A DNA stretch of 64,000 nt from Caulobacteraceae bacterium (GTDB lineage Bacteria; Pseudomonadota; Alphaproteobacteria; Caulobacterales; Caulobacteraceae), in the NCBI GenBank assembly GCA_027487945.1, contig JAIYCQ010000022.1:20054-84053 (forward strand). The letters run 5' to 3'. Of this stretch, positions 42,827-52,310 are shown piece after piece. The notes below the pieces were generated by a model. The model saw only the letters and a program-made list of their open reading frames with translations. It had not been told where the DNA came from and searched no databases. Position 1 is the stretch's first letter, and every line of letters starts with the position of its first letter. The translations under genes were made by a program, and so were the position numbers.

Positions 42827-42951
42827 CCAACGCCGATTGCTCACCCTCGAACTGGATGAGAAGCCGGGGGACCGTCAATCATCGCTCGTTCGAGGGGCAG
42901 GCGCCTATCGGTCCAAGCGGGCGGATACAGACGCCCGAATGTCCTCAGGAC

Positions 42952-44403
42952 TCAGCGTCTGGCATCCGCGATCGCCGATGCGGCGGCGCGGATCGGCGCG
43001 TCCCAGTCCCCACGGGATGGACAGCGGAACAGACGCGTGCGCGGATACCAAGGCGTTGCATCAGGATCCATCATCCAGCGCCAGTCCCCCAACCAAGGCA
43101 GGATCATCAACACGGGGACGCCCATCGCACCGGCGACATGCGCCACGGATGAATCGCAGCACACGGCGAGATCAAGATTGGCGAGCATCCCCGCGGTGTC
43201 TTCAAAGCTGGTGCGCCCCGGGGCAATGTCTTCCCGCAGGACTATACCCAACTCGCCTAGAAGATCGCGTTCCGCCCCGGCTTCCGGCTGGAGGTTGTAA
43301 AGAGGGACATCAGCGATCCCGGCCAACAGCGCCAGCGCTGTGGTGGGGATGGACCGCTCCGGTCCGCGCGCTTGCCAATGGATGCCCACGCGAAGGCCTT
43401 CATCTGGCATGCGACTGGACCACCATCGCGCAAGATCGGGGGCCGCGGAAAGATACGGTATACCGCCGGGAATGGTCGCGACGGTTGTGCCGAGCCGGTT
43501 AGGCAGGCTCATGAGCGAGGTGTGACAATCAAAGTCCGGCAGTGGATCGCCGACGGCGATCAACCGGTCTATGCCCGGCACGCTGGCAAGCAGTGTCGCG
43601 AGTTCCGGCTGGCACAGGAAGATCGTCTGCGCGCCCATTGCCTTGAGGACCAGAAAATAACGGACGAACTGTACAGTATCGCCCAGGCCCTGTTCAAAAT
43701 AGACCAGGATTGTACGGCCGGCGATGGCATCGCCGCGCCATTCGGGTTTCCCCGAAAAATCCCGGTTCCAGCTCCAGACCTTTTGTGCTCGTCGCGCCTC
43801 ATAGTTTCGGAACCCCGAGACCAGCTTGCCCTGCAGCAGTTGGCTGACCCCCAGATTCTTTCGATAGGCTGGCGTCCCGGTATCCATGACCGCGGCGCGG
43901 CGATAGAGACGCTCCGCGTCAGCGGGACGTCGCTGGGCCATGAAGGCGGCGCCTAGATTGTTGAGCATGGGCGCGCCAGCCGGATTCTGTACCAAGGCGC
44001 GTCGCAGCGGGGTCTCCGCCTGATCCGGGGCCTCGGTACGCAACAGAGCGAGGCCGAGCGCTTCGTCGAGACCGACATGGCCCGGTGCGACCTTTTTCAG
44101 ACGAGAGAGCTGGGTGAGCGCCTCTGAAAAACAGGCCATTTCGCTCAGGAGCTCCGCGAGGCCAAACAGCACCTCGGGTTGATCGGGAAGATGGTCGAGG
44201 ATCGCCCGCAGCATCTCGACGGCTTCCGGTTTCCGGCCTAGCTGGCGGAGCGCCAAGGCCAGATTGAAACGGGCCGCAGCATCATCAGGGTTATGCCTGA
44301 GCGCTTCCTCGAAACAGTCCCGCGCCTGATCGTGCCGACCGGCGCTGCCATAGGCGAGCCCCTCGGAAAAGGCGCTAGCGGACCGGTCCCGCTGTTCCGT
44401 CAA
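42952..44403 (-). CDS. TPR protein with heptosyltransferase-like (GT9/GT-B) glycosyltransferase domain
   Basis: 483 aa from TTG 44403, chosen because GAGGAAAAGG lies 8 nt upstream; no ATG gives a better start. Residues 1-205 are about five TPRs (FEEALRHNPDDAAARFNLAL). The C-terminal half has FEQGLGDTVQFVRYF, DSSVAHVAGAMGVPVLM and the closing signature TPWYPRTRLFR, with GDW after it, shared with two neighbours. The heptosyltransferase-type donor is unknown. The TPRs would dock a protein acceptor. It is the distal gene of a minus-strand pair. Confidence 0.82.
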   Translation of the reverse strand: MTEQRDRSASAFSEGLAYGSAGRHDQARDCFEEALRHNPDDAAARFNLALALRQLGRKPEAVEMLRAILDHLPDQPEVLFGLAELLSEMACFSEALTQLSRLKKVAPGHVGLDEALGLALLRTEAPDQAETPLRRALVQNPAGAPMLNNLGAAFMAQRRPADAERLYRRAAVMDTGTPAYRKNLGVSQLLQGKLVSGFRNYEARRAQKVWSWNRDFSGKPEWRGDAIAGRTILVYFEQGLGDTVQFVRYFLVLKAMGAQTIFLCQPELATLLASVPGIDRLIAVGDPLPDFDCHTSLMSLPNRLGTTVATIPGGIPYLSAAPDLARWWSSRMPDEGLRVGIHWQARGPERSIPTTALALLAGIADVPLYNLQPEAGAERDLLGELGIVLREDIAPGRTSFEDTAGMLANLDLAVCCDSSVAHVAGAMGVPVLMILPWLGDWRWMMDPDATPWYPRTRLFRCPSRGDWDAPIRAAASAIADARR

Positions 44404-44951
44404 CGCTTGAACCTTTTCCTCACCGCATCCTCTGTATAGGCGGCGATCCTGGCGTGGCCAAGCCGATGCGGCTACCGGGCGCGCAAGGCAGTGGCCGCCA
44501 CGTTCGAACCGTTGCCGGACGCGGAGGGAGCCCGGGCGGCCAGACGAACGCTGCGACCTGACCACCATATCGTTGTCTTCGGTGATGCCATCGCTCGACC
44601 GCGATCAGGAATCCATAACGGTCCGGGTCCGGGCCGAAGCGCCGGCGCCGACGCTGCGGATATCGCAAACCCGTTGCCGGCGGGGTGGCAGCGCCAATGT
44701 CCCGCGGAATATCGCCATGCGGGGATACGGGTGAGGTTGCCTGCCTTCGTCGCAGTGGATTCCGAAAGCCGTGTGCTCACGAGTATGCTGGTGCAGGCGG
44801 GTATGGCTTGCCGTGCCCGGCATGCGGCAGGATCGCGAACCATCGTGAAGATGCGCGCCCGCCCGCCCCCGACGGCCAATGCCCTGACATCCTGACGTGT
44901 CCGAAGGTCCCCTTCCCCATCATCCCGCCGAGGCGCTCCGTCGCCCTTCAG
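44404..44951. other. Non-coding or degraded stretch between two TPR-glycosyltransferase genes
   Basis: 548 bp. Opposing open frames exist (44491-44895 plus and 44472-44879 minus), but neither has a recognisable domain, a ribosome-binding site or a codon pattern like the neighbours. It could be a decayed gene; I see nothing definite in it. Confidence 0.4.
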
Positions 44952-46286
44952 CTAGAGCCCACGCAGCCATGCTTCGCGGTGAAGCGCTTCGGCGACGCGC
45001 ATGAACACCTTGTTCCAATCGCGGTCCGCGCCCTGACGGAACAGCCGCATTGTCGGATACCAGGGCGTACGGTCGTTCCGGTGGCCGTAAATCCAGTACG
45101 GAACGTGCTGAACGAGATTCCAGACCGGCTTGCCCAGCGATGCGGTGAGATGCGCCACCGAGCTATCCGTCATCACCACCAGATCGAGGAGCTCGATCGC
45201 TGCGGCGGTGTCAGCGAAATCGTCGAGGTGGGGGCCAAGCGGCGTGACAAGGCGCTGGGTGTCTGGATCGTCCAGCTCGGCCGAAGGGCCATCCTTCTGG
45301 AGGCTGTACAGGCGCACCGAGGGCAGTTCCGCCAGCCGCATGAACGCATCCAGGCTGGTGGCGCGCAGATTGTTCTCGCCAAATGTCACGCGGCCGGACC
45401 AGACGATGCCGACACGCAGGATGCCGGGCGGACAGGCGCCGATCAGTGCAGCCATCTTGACCCGGGATGCATCCGGCACATGAAGGGAAACCGGCGGCGG
45501 CAAATTGTCGGTCCGCGCGCCGAGGACGACCGGCAGATCCATCTGGAACAGCCATACGTCATAGTCAGGAAACGGGGCGCCACGGACATGAAACTCGTCC
45601 GCCGGCAGACCGTGGAGCACCTGCCGCAGTTCAGGGTGATACTGGTAAACAACGTGGCCGCCCAAAGCCTTCACCTGCGCGACATAGCGAGCAACCAGCA
45701 GCGCATCGCCAAAGCCTTGTTCCGAGGCCAGAAAGATGCGGCGACCGTTCAGCGGCCGACCATCCCATTCCTCTCCGGGCAGCGAACTGATGTAGAAGCT
45801 CGATAGATGGCGGCGAGCGCCATAGTCCCGGAACCCTGTCGCATAGTCGCCCAACTGAAGCCGTACGAGTGCGCGCTCCCAGGCAACGGCGATGTTATCG
45901 GGATCGAGCCCTTCCAGTACGTCCGATGATTCAAGCGAGCCGTGGAAATCGCCCGCGCGCCGTTGGGCGACAAGACGGTTGAAGCGAAACAACGCATCGC
46001 CAGGGTCCAATGTCGTCGCCTGCGCATGGGCGACCAATGCCTCGTCGAGGCGACCCGCGTCCATCAAGGCATTGCCGAGGTTTGACCAGATTTTGCCGTC
46101 GTGCGGGTCCAGTTCCAGTCCGCGCCAATGGGCCGCAATGGCGGCCGGCAGGCGTCCGGCGCCCCGCAGAGAAACCCCCAGCAAGCTCCACGCATAGGCA
46201 TTGCCGGGGTCCTGATCGAGGGCGTTTCGAGCGAATGCGAGTATCTCGGCCCTGCTGGGCTGATCATTAGGCGCGGGGTCGGTCAT
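44952..46286 (-). CDS. TPR protein with heptosyltransferase-like glycosyltransferase domain
   Basis: 444 aa. Three to four TPRs (WSLLGVSLRGAGRLPAAI, IWSNLGNALMDAGRLDEALV) occupy about 1-150. The GT-like half has ASEQGFGDALLVARYVAQV, LRVGIVWSGRVTF, MTDSSVAHLTASLGKPVW and the signature TPWYPTMRLFRQ, with DW soon after. It resembles the upstream gene in layout but is not a close copy. The product probably acts on a TPR-bound protein in the cytoplasm. Divergent from the secretion operon. Confidence 0.82.
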   Translation of the reverse strand: MTDPAPNDQPSRAEILAFARNALDQDPGNAYAWSLLGVSLRGAGRLPAAIAAHWRGLELDPHDGKIWSNLGNALMDAGRLDEALVAHAQATTLDPGDALFRFNRLVAQRRAGDFHGSLESSDVLEGLDPDNIAVAWERALVRLQLGDYATGFRDYGARRHLSSFYISSLPGEEWDGRPLNGRRIFLASEQGFGDALLVARYVAQVKALGGHVVYQYHPELRQVLHGLPADEFHVRGAPFPDYDVWLFQMDLPVVLGARTDNLPPPVSLHVPDASRVKMAALIGACPPGILRVGIVWSGRVTFGENNLRATSLDAFMRLAELPSVRLYSLQKDGPSAELDDPDTQRLVTPLGPHLDDFADTAAAIELLDLVVMTDSSVAHLTASLGKPVWNLVQHVPYWIYGHRNDRTPWYPTMRLFRQGADRDWNKVFMRVAEALHREAWLRGL

Positions 46287-46656
46287 GCCGCGATCTTATC
46301 GCTGTTCGCCCACGATCCTAGAGAGTGGATCGGCCGCCCCGTCGTGACTGGACCCAGGCGCATTGCCTGCGATTGTGCAATCGCTCGACCGCCTTGCACA
46401 GGCCGGAAAAGCTTGGTTCGCCCAGCCCTTGTCGCAGAAGCATGATCCGGCAATGGCGATCCGTTTATCGAGGCGGCAAGCCTGTCACCCGCCAACACAT
46501 TCTTGACACTGGAGAAAAATCCGGATGGCTGGCTCCAAGCTTGACCACAGTAGCTGATCCCATCCAAAAATCTGTCTCGGTTCTGGTGGATGGCCGGGAC
46601 ATGATGGGCTATCCGAGGCGCGTGTCCGGTCGAAGGTCAGTCAGCGGGGGTTTACT
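46287..46656. other. Intergenic region ahead of the secretion operon
   Basis: 370 bp between divergent genes. A TTGACA at 46503-46508 could be a -35 element, but no convincing -10 is 16-18 bp beyond it. No gene or structured RNA is evident. The G+C is visibly lower than in the first 41 kb. Confidence 0.3.
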
Positions 46657-46866
46657 GTGCATCGCTCAGCTAGAACGGGTCTGAGGACTTCGATTTTTTC
46701 TGGCAGGAGCGTGCGCCGGGCGAGCCTTGTACTGTTCTCGGCCATATCGGCCTTCACGTTGCTGTCGGGCCAAGCGATTGCGGCTCTTGCCGCGGCCTAC
46801 GACGCGGAGTTGTCTGGAAACCGAACCGGTCACGCCATAACCGTCCAGCCGCGGATTGCGTGGTGA
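46657..46866 (+). CDS. Possible short secreted peptide overlapping the ABC transporter start
   Basis: 69 aa from a GTG with GGGGG 6 nt upstream. A basic N-terminus followed by ASLVLFSAISAFTLLSGQA and an AIA-like cleavage site near residue 43 look like a signal peptide, which would leave about 25 residues. Its stop (46864-46866) overlaps the ABC transporter start by 7 nt, which suggests coupling. No family recognised, and it may be only a translational coupler. Confidence 0.4.
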   Translation: MHRSARTGLRTSIFSGRSVRRASLVLFSAISAFTLLSGQAIAALAAAYDAELSGNRTGHAITVQPRIAW

Positions 46867-49085
46867 GTTATCCCGCGCCAAAGGACATCGGCGACCCCGG
46901 TTCGACCGATCCCGACCTTGCCTGCGCCCACACCGGGCTGCGGGGGCTGGTCGCGGTCGCGCGCTTCAACGGTCTGCATGTATCGCTGGAGCAACTGCTG
47001 CACGATCATGTGGTCGGCAATGCTGAGGTGTCGAACGCGCAGATCACTGCAATCGCCACCGCGATCGGTCTACGCGCCAAGGTAAGCACGCTTCACTGGA
47101 CCGACCTGTTCCGGATGGGCGACGCTTTTCCCGTGCTGGTGCGATTGAGCAACGGCAATATCATGGTGGCGACGGGCGTGGCCGAGCGCGGCGGTACGCA
47201 GCTGCTTACATTGCACGATCCGATAGCCGAAGGCGTCGACGCGCTGGTGCTGGACGAAGCGCGTTTCACGCAAGCCTGGGACGGCACAGTCATCTTCGTG
47301 AAGCGCCGGTTTGAGGCGTCGGATCCCGAACGGCCATTCAACCTTGCCTGGTTCTTACCGGAGATACGCCGTCACAAGCGGCTGTTTCGCGATATCGCGG
47401 TCGCGTCGCTTCTGATGGGGGTCATGGCACTAGCGCTGCCAGTATTCACGCAGCTAGTGATTGATCGCGTCTTGCTCTATCGCAGCATAGACACGCTTGT
47501 GGTGCTAATTGTCGGCATGTTGTTCGTGGTGCTGTTTGACACTGTGTTCAACTATCTTAGACAGTATGTAACTCTATTCGCTACAAGCAAGATCGATGCA
47601 CACGTCAATGTCAGCATATTCCGCAAATTGACCAGTCTGCCGATCGAATACTTCGAGCGCAATGCATCCGGCATGATCTTGAAGAATATGGCGCAAAGCG
47701 ACCGAATTCGTAACTTCCTTACAGGACAACTGTTTGCGGCGTTACTGGATATGGCGATGCTGTTTCTTTTCGTGCCGCTACTGTTTTTCTACAGCCCATT
47801 GCTCGCCTGTGTGGTGCTGGCGTTCACGGCAGCGATCTGCGGCTGCTCGCTGATGACGATTCCGATCATCCGTTCGCGGCTGCGCGATGTCTATGAAGTG
47901 GAGGCAGAGCAGCAGTCGTTCCTGGTCGAATCGGTACAGGGCATGCGTACCGTCAAGACGCTGGCGCTCGATGCCTATCGGGGACAGGAATGGGATGCCC
48001 GCGTCGATCGCACGATCCGCACCCGGTTCAATGTCGCCAAGCTGGCTATCCTGCTCAACGCGTTGACGATGCCGCTGGAAAGGCTGATGCAGATCGCGGT
48101 GATCGGCGGCGGCGCCTATCTGGTGCTGAACGGTCAGATGCTGGTCGGCGGCCTGATCGCCTTCAACATGCTGAGCTGGCGCGTCACCCATCCGTTAGTG
48201 CAGATATCCCAGCTGCTGCAACAGCTTCAGGAGGTATCCCTGTCGGTGAACATGCTCGGCACGATCATGAATCATCCCAGCGAGGACCGCAGGAACGGTG
48301 AAGGAATACAGGGGCCACTGGATGGCGCCATCACTTTCGACAAGGTGCGTTTCAGCTACAATGGCGCGGCCACGCCCGCCCTGGATGGCGTGACCTTCGA
48401 GATTCCCGCGGGCACGATATTTGGCATCGTCGGCAAGAGCGGATCGGGTAAAACCACGGTGACCCGCTTGTTGCAGGGGCTTCATACCGTTGACGAAGGC
48501 CTGATCAAGATTGACGGGCACGACCTGCGCGAAGTGGACCTGAACCACCTTCGTTCGTCGATGGGGGTGGTGCTGCAGGAAAGCTTCCTGTTCACGGGCA
48601 CGATCCGTGAAAACATCGTGATCGGTCGGCCCAGCGCCACCACCAGCGACGTGCTGCGGGCATTGCGTATGGCAGGTGCGGACGAATTCGTGGAACGCCT
48701 TCCGGCGGGACTCAATACCCGGCTTGAGGAAGGTTCGTCCAACCTCTCCGGCGGTCAACGCCAGCGACTGGCCATCGCCCGTGCCTTGCTGCGCGATCCG
48801 CCGATTCTCATCCTGGACGAGGCGACGAGCGCGCTGGACGCTGAGAGCGAGGCGATCATCCAATTCAACCTGGCGAATATCGCGCGGGGGCGAACGCTAG
48901 TGATCGTATCGCACCGCCTGTCGTCTCTGGCGTCGGCCGACAAGATCATGGTGATCGACCAAGGGCGGATCAACGACATCGGCACCCATGCCGAATTGAT
49001 GCGCCGCTGCGCCATTTATCGCAATCTCTGGAACCAGCAGAACCGCCATGCCGTGGAGATCGACGACGATCGGGACGCCGCATGA
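46860..49085 (+). CDS. Type I secretion system ABC transporter with C39-like domain (HlyB/LapB type)
   Basis: 741 aa, inner-membrane exporter for large unfolded proteins. The N-terminal 150 residues are a C39 fold in which the catalytic cysteine is missing (HTGLRGLVAVARF), as in the C39-like domain of RTX exporters, so it docks but does not cut. Five to six membrane helices follow (about 165-450), then the ATPase: GIVGKSGSGKTTV (about 522-534), SNLSGGQRQRLAIARAL and ILILDEATSALD. It overlaps the HlyD gene by 4 nt. Two GTG codons in tandem could start it. Confidence 0.92.
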   Translation: MVSYPAPKDIGDPGSTDPDLACAHTGLRGLVAVARFNGLHVSLEQLLHDHVVGNAEVSNAQITAIATAIGLRAKVSTLHWTDLFRMGDAFPVLVRLSNGNIMVATGVAERGGTQLLTLHDPIAEGVDALVLDEARFTQAWDGTVIFVKRRFEASDPERPFNLAWFLPEIRRHKRLFRDIAVASLLMGVMALALPVFTQLVIDRVLLYRSIDTLVVLIVGMLFVVLFDTVFNYLRQYVTLFATSKIDAHVNVSIFRKLTSLPIEYFERNASGMILKNMAQSDRIRNFLTGQLFAALLDMAMLFLFVPLLFFYSPLLACVVLAFTAAICGCSLMTIPIIRSRLRDVYEVEAEQQSFLVESVQGMRTVKTLALDAYRGQEWDARVDRTIRTRFNVAKLAILLNALTMPLERLMQIAVIGGGAYLVLNGQMLVGGLIAFNMLSWRVTHPLVQISQLLQQLQEVSLSVNMLGTIMNHPSEDRRNGEGIQGPLDGAITFDKVRFSYNGAATPALDGVTFEIPAGTIFGIVGKSGSGKTTVTRLLQGLHTVDEGLIKIDGHDLREVDLNHLRSSMGVVLQESFLFTGTIRENIVIGRPSATTSDVLRALRMAGADEFVERLPAGLNTRLEEGSSNLSGGQRQRLAIARALLRDPPILILDEATSALDAESEAIIQFNLANIARGRTLVIVSHRLSSLASADKIMVIDQGRINDIGTHAELMRRCAIYRNLWNQQNRHAVEIDDDRDAA

Positions 49086-50443
49086 ACCAGCTTGCCCCCA
49101 TCCCCCGACCCGGCAACAGTCCGGCGCTCAAGAACCATCAGTTCCTGCCGGTTGCCACGTCGATCGATGCGGAACCCGAACCTCGCGTCGCGCGCATGAC
49201 GCTTTGGACGATGGGCGCTCTGGTCGTCGTGTGCCTCTTGTGGGCGGCCTTTGCCACACTCGACCGGGTCGTCTCTGCGCGCGGCAAAATCGTCACGGCG
49301 GCCCCTACCATCGTGGTGCAGCCTTTTGAATCTGCGACGATCAAGAGCATCGACGTCAAGGTAGGCGATGTGGTGAAGGCCAATACGGTGCTGGCACACC
49401 TCGATCCCACATTCGCGCTGGCCAACATAGGCCAGATCCAAGCGAAAGTGGATAGCCTGAACGCGACCATCGAGCGACTGGAATCAGAGCAGGCCGGGCG
49501 TCGCTATGTCATTCCCGCGCAGGGGGCGACGCCGTATCAGCAGCTTGAGCAGGCGATCTGGCTGGAACGGCGTACGAAGTTTGCCGCACAAATCTCCAGT
49601 TTTCAGGAACGCATGAGCGGAGCGCAGGCCGGAATCTCCGCCCGTGATCGGGAATCAGAGAATTTGCGCGCTCGGCTGGCCTTGGCCCGCGAAGTAGAAG
49701 CTATGCGCACCGACCTTCTGGAGCGCGGATACGGCACCAAACTGAGCGCTCTTGCCGCGCGCGACGCCCGCATCAACATCGAATCCAACCTGATCGTATC
49801 CGAGAATAGCAGTATCGAGACCCAACGCGGGCTGGCTGCTTTGCGTGCCGAGCGCGACGTCTTCAGCCGTGGGTGGTATACGGACATCGTGCAGGAACTG
49901 GTCGTGAAACGTAACGAGCGCGACGGTCTCCAGGAGCAACTGACCAAGGCGCAGCGCATCAAGGACATGGTGGAACTCCGCACGCCGGTGGACGCGGTGG
50001 TTCTGGAAGTGGCGCCACGCTCCGTGGGGTCGGTGATCAACAGCGCAGAGCCGCTGTTTCGGCTCGTGCCCGCCGACGCCAAGCTGGAAGTAGAAGCGGC
50101 GGTCGAGGCGAGCCAGCTGTCCCGCGTGGCGGTAGGCGATACCGTACAGATCAAGCTCGATGCCTACCCCTATCAGGAATATGGGATGCTGACGGGCAAG
50201 ATCTCGACGATAAGCGGCGATTCCTTCACCACCGAACGGCCATCTTCGGATGCGCCGCAGGGAAGTTTCTACCGCGTGCGCATTGCCGTCTCCGCCGAGG
50301 GACTGCGCGATGTACCGCCGAAGTTTCGGATGACCCCCGGAATGCCGCTGACGGCCGAGATCAAGATCGGCAAGCGCAGCGTGCTATCCTACCTCACACG
50401 CCCGATTACGCGCACCGTCGACCAAAGCATGCGGGAACCGTGA
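49082..50443 (+). CDS. Type I secretion membrane fusion protein (HlyD family)
   Basis: 453 aa, adaptor between the ABC exporter and an outer-membrane TolC (not in the window). A single N-terminal membrane helix lies at 41-60, followed by a lipoyl half (GKIVTAAPTIVVQPFESATI, IDVKVGDVVKANTVLAHLD), a long coiled coil (about 125-310), the second lipoyl half (VELRTPVDAVVLEVAPRSVG) and the beta-barrel region. Its ATG overlaps the ABC gene stop (ATGA), and its stop overlaps the next start. Confidence 0.92.
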   Translation: MNQLAPIPRPGNSPALKNHQFLPVATSIDAEPEPRVARMTLWTMGALVVVCLLWAAFATLDRVVSARGKIVTAAPTIVVQPFESATIKSIDVKVGDVVKANTVLAHLDPTFALANIGQIQAKVDSLNATIERLESEQAGRRYVIPAQGATPYQQLEQAIWLERRTKFAAQISSFQERMSGAQAGISARDRESENLRARLALAREVEAMRTDLLERGYGTKLSALAARDARINIESNLIVSENSSIETQRGLAALRAERDVFSRGWYTDIVQELVVKRNERDGLQEQLTKAQRIKDMVELRTPVDAVVLEVAPRSVGSVINSAEPLFRLVPADAKLEVEAAVEASQLSRVAVGDTVQIKLDAYPYQEYGMLTGKISTISGDSFTTERPSSDAPQGSFYRVRIAVSAEGLRDVPPKFRMTPGMPLTAEIKIGKRSVLSYLTRPITRTVDQSMREP

Positions 50444-51987
50444 TCAGGCTATCCATCCCTTTTGCCCTGCCGGCGCTGGGTATCGCGCGCCGCTTGCGAC
50501 ACACCAAGCTTCCGCCTGCAGTCAGGCGCTTGGCGATGCGGCTGCTGCCACCGCGCTTGGCGAGCGCGCGGGTCTTCGTAACGCCCGATCTGGCGAGTGG
50601 CCTTGCTGCACTCGATGCCGGAGAGGTTCAGACTGCCCTTCTGCACCTTCGCCCCCTGGCACTGCAGGGCGTGGCCGAGGCCGAGTACCGGATGGGTATT
50701 CTCTGTCTCCATGGCGTCGGGCTGGTCCAAGACCATGGTGACGCTGTGTTCTGGCTGAGCCGTGCGGCACTACAGGGACATGGAGAGGCGGAGAGCGAAC
50801 TGGGCATGGCCTACATCACGGGCAGCGCCGCCCCAGCTCCGGACGGCAGCCTTATGCGCTGGCAACGCATCGCTGCCCAGACTCATGCCCAGGTCGCCAA
50901 AGCGAACCTGACCCAGCTGTACCCCAATGGTTTGGGCCTTGAGCGCGATCTCGCCAGAGGCCTGGCATTGCTAAAGGCTGCTGCTTCTCGAGACGTGGTA
51001 TCGGCGCAGTTGCGGTTGGGGAGCGTCTATGCAGATGCCGCCCATGGTGTGCAGGATTTGGACGCTGCGATGTCTTGGTATCGGGCCGCTGCAGCGCAGG
51101 GCAATGTGGATGCCCAGTTCAATCTGGGCGTTTTGCATGCCAGCGGGCAAGAGGCCGGGCAAGATCTGACCGCCGCACTTGGTTGGTTCCGCAAGGCCGC
51201 TGAGCAGGGGCACGTCGTCGCCATGTTCAACATGGGCCTGATGCACGCCAATGCCTATGGCTGCGAACGCGACATCGCTGAAGCGATCCGTTGGTATCAG
51301 AAGGCCGGGGACGCAGGCGACGTCAACGCGCAGTTCAATCTGGGCCTTATTCATGCCAACGGCTTGGCGGGGCAGCATGACTACCCCGCTGCGATCACCT
51401 GCTTCATCAAGGCGGCCGAGCGGGGCAATGTGTCCGCTCAGTTCAACTTGGGACTACTTTACGCCAATGGCATTGGTTGCCCGCGCAACATCGCCGAGGG
51501 GACCCTCTGGTATCGCAAGGCGGCAGCCGCGGGCAGCGATGCGGCGCAGGTCAATCTCGGGCTTCTGTATCTCGACCGGACCAATCCCGCGCGCGACGCG
51601 GGAGAGGCAGCGCTTTGGTTCCAGCGCGCAGCCGAGACCGGCAATGCCCTTGCCCGGTTCAATCTGGGCACGCTTTATGCTGCCGGAAATGGCGTCCCTC
51701 GCAACGACGCCGAGGCTGCTCGCCTGTTTGCGCTCGCTGGGGAGACGGGTAGCGTCGACGCGCACATCGCGTTCGCCCGGCTGGTCGTCGAGGGCCGCAT
51801 CGCGCCCGCTGAACGAAGCCGGGCCTATGGCTGGCTGTGGCGGACCACTGAAAGGCTCGACGCTGGTGGACAGCGCGACGACGCGCATGCGATGCTGGAC
51901 GCGTTGGCGGACGGTATGAGCGAAGCAGACATCGATCAAGCCAAGGCTCTAGCCATCGGCGCACTTCCAGTGCCTGCCACCGCCTGA
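50440..51987 (+). CDS. Sel1-repeat protein in the secretion operon
   Basis: 515 aa from a GTG overlapping the HlyD stop. About ten tandem Sel1-type TPRs of 36 residues run from about 75 to 455, for example AQFNLGLIHANGLAGQHDY and AAITCFIKAAERGNVS. No clear signal peptide is seen, so it is probably cytoplasmic. Sel1 repeats form protein-binding scaffolds. Its position suggests a scaffold that brings the exported substrate to the transporter or glycosyltransferases; this is an inference. Confidence 0.85.
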   Translation: MIRLSIPFALPALGIARRLRHTKLPPAVRRLAMRLLPPRLASARVFVTPDLASGLAALDAGEVQTALLHLRPLALQGVAEAEYRMGILCLHGVGLVQDHGDAVFWLSRAALQGHGEAESELGMAYITGSAAPAPDGSLMRWQRIAAQTHAQVAKANLTQLYPNGLGLERDLARGLALLKAAASRDVVSAQLRLGSVYADAAHGVQDLDAAMSWYRAAAAQGNVDAQFNLGVLHASGQEAGQDLTAALGWFRKAAEQGHVVAMFNMGLMHANAYGCERDIAEAIRWYQKAGDAGDVNAQFNLGLIHANGLAGQHDYPAAITCFIKAAERGNVSAQFNLGLLYANGIGCPRNIAEGTLWYRKAAAAGSDAAQVNLGLLYLDRTNPARDAGEAALWFQRAAETGNALARFNLGTLYAAGNGVPRNDAEAARLFALAGETGSVDAHIAFARLVVEGRIAPAERSRAYGWLWRTTERLDAGGQRDDAHAMLDALADGMSEADIDQAKALAIGALPVPATA

Positions 51988-52015
51988 TTTCAGCGCCAAG
52001 CGGAAGGAAGCGCAT

Positions 52016-52294
52016 ATGGGCTATTATGATATGGTCGAGCAATGCTGGGGCCTGAGCGAGGCAGCGCGCGACTATGTCAAGGCTGCCGGACGCGACGTGG
52101 CCCGTGGCGAGATGTGGGAAAGGGTGTTTTCGGCCTCGCCACTGGTCGATATCGACCGCACGCTGCGCGAAAGTCCGCAGTTCGAACGGGTGTTCCTTCA
52201 CTCTCCCTATGGCCTTCAGTATCGTGCCGATCACAAGGACTGGATTCCGTTCCGGCACAGTGCGATCGATTTGACGGACGAGGCCAATATCTGA
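52016..52294 (+). CDS. 92-aa protein of unknown function
   Basis: 92 aa with GGAAGGAAG in front of the ATG. It is acidic and mixed alpha/beta (MGYYDMVEQCWGLSEAARDY, VFLHSPYGLQYRADHKDWIP). No motif is recognised. It lies between the Sel1-repeat gene (28 nt) and the TPR-fucosyltransferase gene (16 nt), so it is almost certainly in the same transcript. Confidence 0.65.
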   Translation: MGYYDMVEQCWGLSEAARDYVKAAGRDVARGEMWERVFSASPLVDIDRTLRESPQFERVFLHSPYGLQYRADHKDWIPFRHSAIDLTDEANI

Positions 52295-52310
52295 CGCTGC
52301 GCCCGCTTCG

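Noticed and set aside
44472..44895. A gene in the gap between the two TPR-glycosyltransferases
   Set aside because: Opposing frames of about 135 codons exist but have no domain, no ribosome-binding site and unnatural composition (many Arg, Ala and Pro).
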